A DNA stretch of 62,332 nucleotides. Source: Akkermansiaceae bacterium (GTDB lineage Bacteria; Verrucomicrobiota; Verrucomicrobiia; Verrucomicrobiales; Akkermansiaceae). The position numbers and the translations under genes are program-made. Shown piece by piece: positions 40,001 through 46,000 of the stretch. Positions within the stretch are counted from its first letter, which is position 1. Each line of letters starts with the position of its first letter. Below the pieces are notes generated by a model. The model worked only from the letters and a program-made list of their open reading frames with translations, was not told the DNA's origin and did no database searches. The stretch covers positions 1-62,332 of the forward strand of contig CAIKDP010000031.1 in NCBI GenBank assembly GCA_903826205.1, given 5' to 3'.

Positions 40001-43000
40001 GCCACCATGAACCTGACCGGCACGGTCCAGTTCGACGGCGGTACCCTCAAGCTCGGCGCTAATAACTCCGACCTGGCCGGCGGCACCACGTTGCTCGCGG
40101 TGCAGACCGGTGGTGCCACCATCGACACCAACGGCTACGCGGTCACCTTGAACAAGGCCTTCACCCATGCCGGTAGCGGCACCGACGGCGGCCTGACCAA
40201 GGCCGGCGTAGGCACGCTGACCCTCGCCACCGCCCAGACCTACAACGGCGGCACCACCATCGCCAATGGCACGCTCAAGATCAACGGCGGCGCCGGCCAG
40301 CTCCTGCCCACCGACAGCGTCGTCACCATGGCCTCCGGCGCCATCTTCGATGTCAACGGCACCTCCCAGCAGATCGGCCGCTTTAACGACAGCGCCGCCA
40401 GTGGCCACCAAGTGCTCCTTGGCACTGGCACGCTCACCGTCGGCGACGCGACCGATTCCAGCTTCTCCGGCAGCCTCTCGGGCGTCGGCGGCACGCTGGC
40501 CAAGGCCGGCGCAGGCAAGCTGACCCTCAGCGGCTTCACCACCAATGCGGGCATCACCGTGACGCAAGGCACCTTGGATCTGGGCAGCACCACCGCCAGC
40601 ATCGGCGGCCTGATAACCTTCCAGGGCGGCACGACCCAAAACGGCGTCATCTCCAACAACGGCTCCGCCTACGCTGGCAAGGCCGGCTTGGTCACTGCCT
40701 CGTTGCAGGGCACCGCAGGCCTGAACAAGACCACCACCGGCGAACTCATCCTCACCGGCGGCACCAACACCTTCAGCGGCCCGACCTCCATCACCGGCGG
40801 CACCCTGCGCGTCAATGGCTCCCTGCCTAACAGCGCCATCACCGTCGCCAACGCCGCCGGCCACCTCGCCACCGGCGCCGATATCTCCACCGTCGGCACG
40901 CTCACGGCTTCCAGCCTGACGCTCACCTCGGGCAGCATCGACTTCAAGTTCGGCAGCTCGACCAACGACTTGTTCCACGTCACCGGCACGGATGCGCTGG
41001 CGCTCAACGGCGGCGGCATCAACCTCTATCAGGCGGGTGGCACCACCACCTTCAACTCCAACGGTTCGTATGACCTCTTTGAATACACCGGGGTGGACAT
41101 CGCCGCCACGCCGACGCTGATCCTCAACCGGACCGGCGGCAAGACCTACAACTTCAGCACCGTGGTCGTGGGTTCCAACAAATTCATGCACCTGGAAATC
41201 GGCACTTCCGCCGTCCGCCCGACTTGGAACGGTGGCGGCGCCGATACCAAATGGAGCACCGCGCTTAACTGGAATGATTCGAACGCCCCCATCGGTTCGG
41301 AGTCGCTCTTGTTTATCGCCACCACCGGCAACCTGACCGCCAACAATGACATTGCCGGCAGATCCTACGCCAACCTGGAATTCGGCACCGGTTTTGAAAC
41401 CATCGGATCGCACACGCTCACCGGTCTCGGGGTCACCCTCACCGGCACCGCTGGCAACATCATCCGCAACAATGCCGCCAACCTGCAAACCGTCAATCTG
41501 CCGATCACCCTCGGGGCCAACGGCCAAATCGATGCCGCCGGCGGCCCATTGGCCATGGGTACGCTTGCCACCATCGCCAACGCCGGTTACACCCTGTCCT
41601 TCACCGGTGCGTTTGATACCAGCGTCGCCGCCAGCGTCAGCGGCAGCGGCGGCCTCACCAAGTCCGGCACCGGCAAGGTCACCCTCAACGGCACTACCAG
41701 CTACACCGGCAATACCGCCGTCAACGGCGGTGGTATCCTCGAGATCAACGGCAGCTTTGGTACGGCCGGCACCTACAGCGGCGACATCACCTTCTTGAAC
41801 AATTCCTCGTTCAAGTATCTCAATGGCGCGAGTCTGACCTTGTCCGGGTTGCTCAGTGGTACTGGCAACACGACCTTCGGCGGCAGCACCCTGCTGGTCA
41901 GCGGCGCCAATACCTACGACGGCGGCACGACGCTCAATGGCACCAATCTTCAAATCGGCGTTGACAGCGTCGGTTCGGCTGGCGCGATCACCAGTGGTGC
42001 CCTCGGTAAAGGCAGCTTGGTCATCAATAACGCCACGATCACCTCGGATGGCACGGCGCCCCGCACCCTCCTCAACGCGGTCTCCTTCACCAGCAATGCC
42101 ACTCTCGGCAACGCCACCAAGAACGGCAAGCTGACCTTGGGTGGAACGATGGATCTGGGCGCCGCCAACCGCACGCTGACCCTCAACAGTGGCGCACAGC
42201 TCGACGGGAAAATCACCGGGACCGGCGCTATCACCACCACCGGGACGGGAACACTGACCCTCAACAATGCGGCCTTCACCAACGACTTCACCGGCGGCAT
42301 CGTCGCCGACGGCACTTCGACGGTGCGCTGGAATCTCGATAACCAGTTGGCTGACACGGTTGGAGTGGGCCCCGCCCACAACGGCACCATCGACCTCAAC
42401 GGCCATAACGACACGGTCGGCAGGATCTGGTTCGGCTTGGGCAACGTGGGTGAAACGTCCACGCTCACCACAGGTGTGGGAACTCTAACCATCACCGGGA
42501 CCGCCGGGGGCAATGCCAATATTGCCGTGGACTCTTGGTCGTCGCAGGCCAAATTTATCAGCGGCAAGCTCAGCTTGGGCGGTGGAACGCGGACCATCGA
42601 GAATGGCTCGGCCGTGGGATCGCCGATGACCGTCTCGGCTGATGTCTCCAATGGGGGACTCGACCTGACCAACGGCACGGTGACCCTATCCGGTGTCAAT
42701 ACCTACGACCTCGGGACCAACGTCCGCGGTGGCGCCACCATGATCTACGGGCAGGCGGCTTCCCAGCCCGCCACGGGCACCACCACGGTCCTCGCCAACG
42801 CCACCTTGGGCTTGGGTGTGGGCGGCGCAGGCTTCTTCAGCGCAGCGGACGTCACGAGCTTGTTTGCCGGCACGCTGGTCAATGTGACCAACAATGCGAG
42901 TTCCTTCGTCGGTATCGACACCACGGCAGGCGACTTTGTCTATGCTTCGAACGTCGCATCGACCACCAGAGGGCTGTCCAAGCTCGGCGCCAACACGCTG

Positions 43001-46000
43001 ACCCTCAGCGGCAGCAATGAATACACCGGTGTGACGAAAGTTCTCGCCGGCACCCTGGCGGTAAGCAACCTGCCGAACGGCGGCGTGGCCAGCCCGCTCG
43101 GTCTGGTTAGCAGCGACGCCGCCAACCTGGTGTTTGCCAATGGCACGACCTTCCAATACACGGGCGCCACGGCGAGCACGGACCGCCGCTTCACGGTCAG
43201 TGGTGCCGCGATGAACCTCGATGCCTCCGGCACCGGTGCCATCACCTTCGCCAATCTGACCGGTCCGGCCTTCCCCAATGGTGGAGCCCTGACTCTCACC
43301 GGCACCAACACCGACGCCAACACCTTTGCCGGTGTGATATCGGCCGGTTCGTTGGTCAAGTCCGGCACTGGCAAATGGGTCCTCTCCGCGCAGGAAACCT
43401 ACGCCGGTTCGACCACCGTCAGCGCCGGTACCCTGGTCCTCGCGGGCGGCAACAATACCCTGCCTTCCACCATCCTGACCGTCAACGGCGGCACACTCGA
43501 CCTCGGCAGCAACAGCCAGTATGTCGGCAACTTCACCGGCACCGGCGGCCTCGTCACCGGCACCGGCGGGACGTTCACGACCAACGCGGCCAACGGCACC
43601 TACGCCGGCAATATCGGTGGCTCGCTCAACTTCACCAAGGCCGGGGCCAACGCCCTGATCCTGACGGGCAATCCCACCACCACCGGCACGGTCAGCGTGG
43701 TCGGCGGCGGGTTGACCCTCAAGGATGGCGGCACATTGTCCAGCGCGCTCGGTGCGCTCGCCGTCAATGGCGCCACCCTCAGCCTGGATAACACCGGCAC
43801 GGCCAACAACAACGACCGCGTCAACGACAGCAAGGCCATCACCCTCAACAGCGGTGCCCTCACCCTCAGCGGGCGTGCCTCAACCGCCACGACCGAGACC
43901 CTCGGCGCAGTAACGGCCAATTCGGGTTGGAACAGCATTCAGGTGGTAAGCGGCACCGGCGCGAGCACTGTATTGACGCTCGCCAGCCTCACCCGTAACA
44001 CCGGAGCGGTGGTCAACGTCTTCAGTGATCTCGGGCAAACCGGTAATAATCCACGACTCCTCGTCACCGGCGGGCTCAGTGGCAACCTCGCCCCGATCAA
44101 TGGTGTCGTGCCCGGCTTGGTTAGCACTCAAGCTGTCGATTCGTGGAACATTGTGGGCTACACATCCGGCCAGGGCTTCGGTTCACTCGGCTCGGCCGGC
44201 TTCCCGGCTTACTATTCGGGCCTCACCGGCGCCACAGGCACCAGCAATGTCCAAAATGGCGGCACGGTCGCCGCGCCCATGGTCATCAATTCCTTCAATC
44301 AAGGGACAATCGCCTTTACCGGTGGAACGCCGACCGGGGGCGATCTTCTGACCGTGAATAGTGGCATGATGATCATGAATGGTCATTTCGGCACCCCGAC
44401 CGCACGTGGAAGCATCACCTCTGGACTGACGCAGGAACTCTTCATCATGAGGAGGGACGGCAACAACGGATCGGTCAACAATGTTAATTCAGTGATTGTG
44501 GATAATGGCAACCCGGTTAGCGCGGTCTTCCACAGCAACCTGCGCTACGGAATGTATGGAGCGTTGGGTGTGACTGCCATTAATACCTACACCGGTGGAA
44601 CATACGTCGACGGAGCTGGTCACGTTGTGCTTAGTGCCACCAACTCAGGCGATGTGACGGTCCCCTACGCGACCGCCAGTTCCGGTGCCAACGGGTTGGT
44701 GATCAATGGCGGTAGCACCGTCACGATGAACACTTACCAGGGGCAGATTCATTCGAGTAACGTCGTTACTCTCAACGGCGACGCGACGCTGAACCTGTGC
44801 GGCACCAACACCCTGGCCGGTCTTGTCTTCAATAGCAACGGCGGCACGGGCACTCCGACGGTGGTTCCCTACAGCACCATCACCGCAGCCGCGGATTATC
44901 GCGGTACTGCTTTCGGCTCCAAGACCGGCACGCTGACCCTCACCGGCAACATCACCTCGACACCGACCAATGCAGCGGTCACGCCGCTCATTGACTCCGG
45001 CACGCTCGACCTCGGTGCCACCGCGCACAACGTCACGGTCAGCGCGCTGCCCGAAGGCAACTATCAGAATGCCACCACCGCACGCGTCGGGCTCAACATC
45101 AGCTCCACGATCACCGGTGCCGGGGCCAGCCTGGTCAAGCTCGGCACGGGCGTGCTCAACCTCGCCGGCGCCTCTAACAGCTATGCCGGTGCCACCACCG
45201 TCAACGCCGGTGTGCTCCGCCTCGATTACACGAGCAGCACCACCAAACTGGCGGATGGCGCGGCCCTCACCTTGGGCGGCAGCACGGTTGAACTCAGTGG
45301 CGGCGCGCACACCGAGGTGGTGGGATCCACCGATCTCAGCGGTGGCCTTAACAACATCAAGCGGACCAGCGGTTCGTCGGTGTTGCGCATGAACACGCTC
45401 ACCAACACGCCGGGCACGGCCATGGTGAACTTCAGTGCGGCCAGCATCGCCGATACGGATACCAACAACACCAACGGGATCCTCGGTGCCTGGGCGACGG
45501 TGGGTGGCACCGACTGGGCGAAATCGGTAGACGCCGGTGCCGCCGACACAGCCATCACCGCCTACAGCGGCTACACCAACATCGATGTTTACAGCGGCAC
45601 GCTTGCGGATGGTGCCAGCACCAACGTTCGCATCAACACCAACGTCGGCACGCCGGGCAACATCGGCCTGGGCGCCGCCAGCACGACGGTGAACACGTTG
45701 TTGCAGAACACCGCCACGGCCGGCACCGTCGGCATCGGCTCGGGCAACACCTTGTTGACCACCGGCATCATGATCGCCAGCGGCAAGGAAGCACTCACCA
45801 TCGGTGCGGCATCCAACGACGGCACCCTGAAGTCGGCGACTCCGGGCGGCAACCTGGTCCTCACCAACTACAATGCCGGCAAGGTCCTCACCGTCAATGC
45901 CGCCATCGACGACAACACCACGGCGTCCGGCCTCGTCACGGCGGGCAATGTGGTCCTCTCCGGCACCAACCTCTACACCGGAGCCACCACCGTCAATGGC

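Noticed and set aside
39617-42406. 929-codon open frame on the minus strand inside the giant gene
   Set aside because: It is a composition shadow: GC-rich repetitive DNA with few T-starting codons leaves antisense frames open. The plus frame has PATR motifs throughout. The same holds for the long minus frames at 27218-29857, 25217-27085 and 47423-48961.
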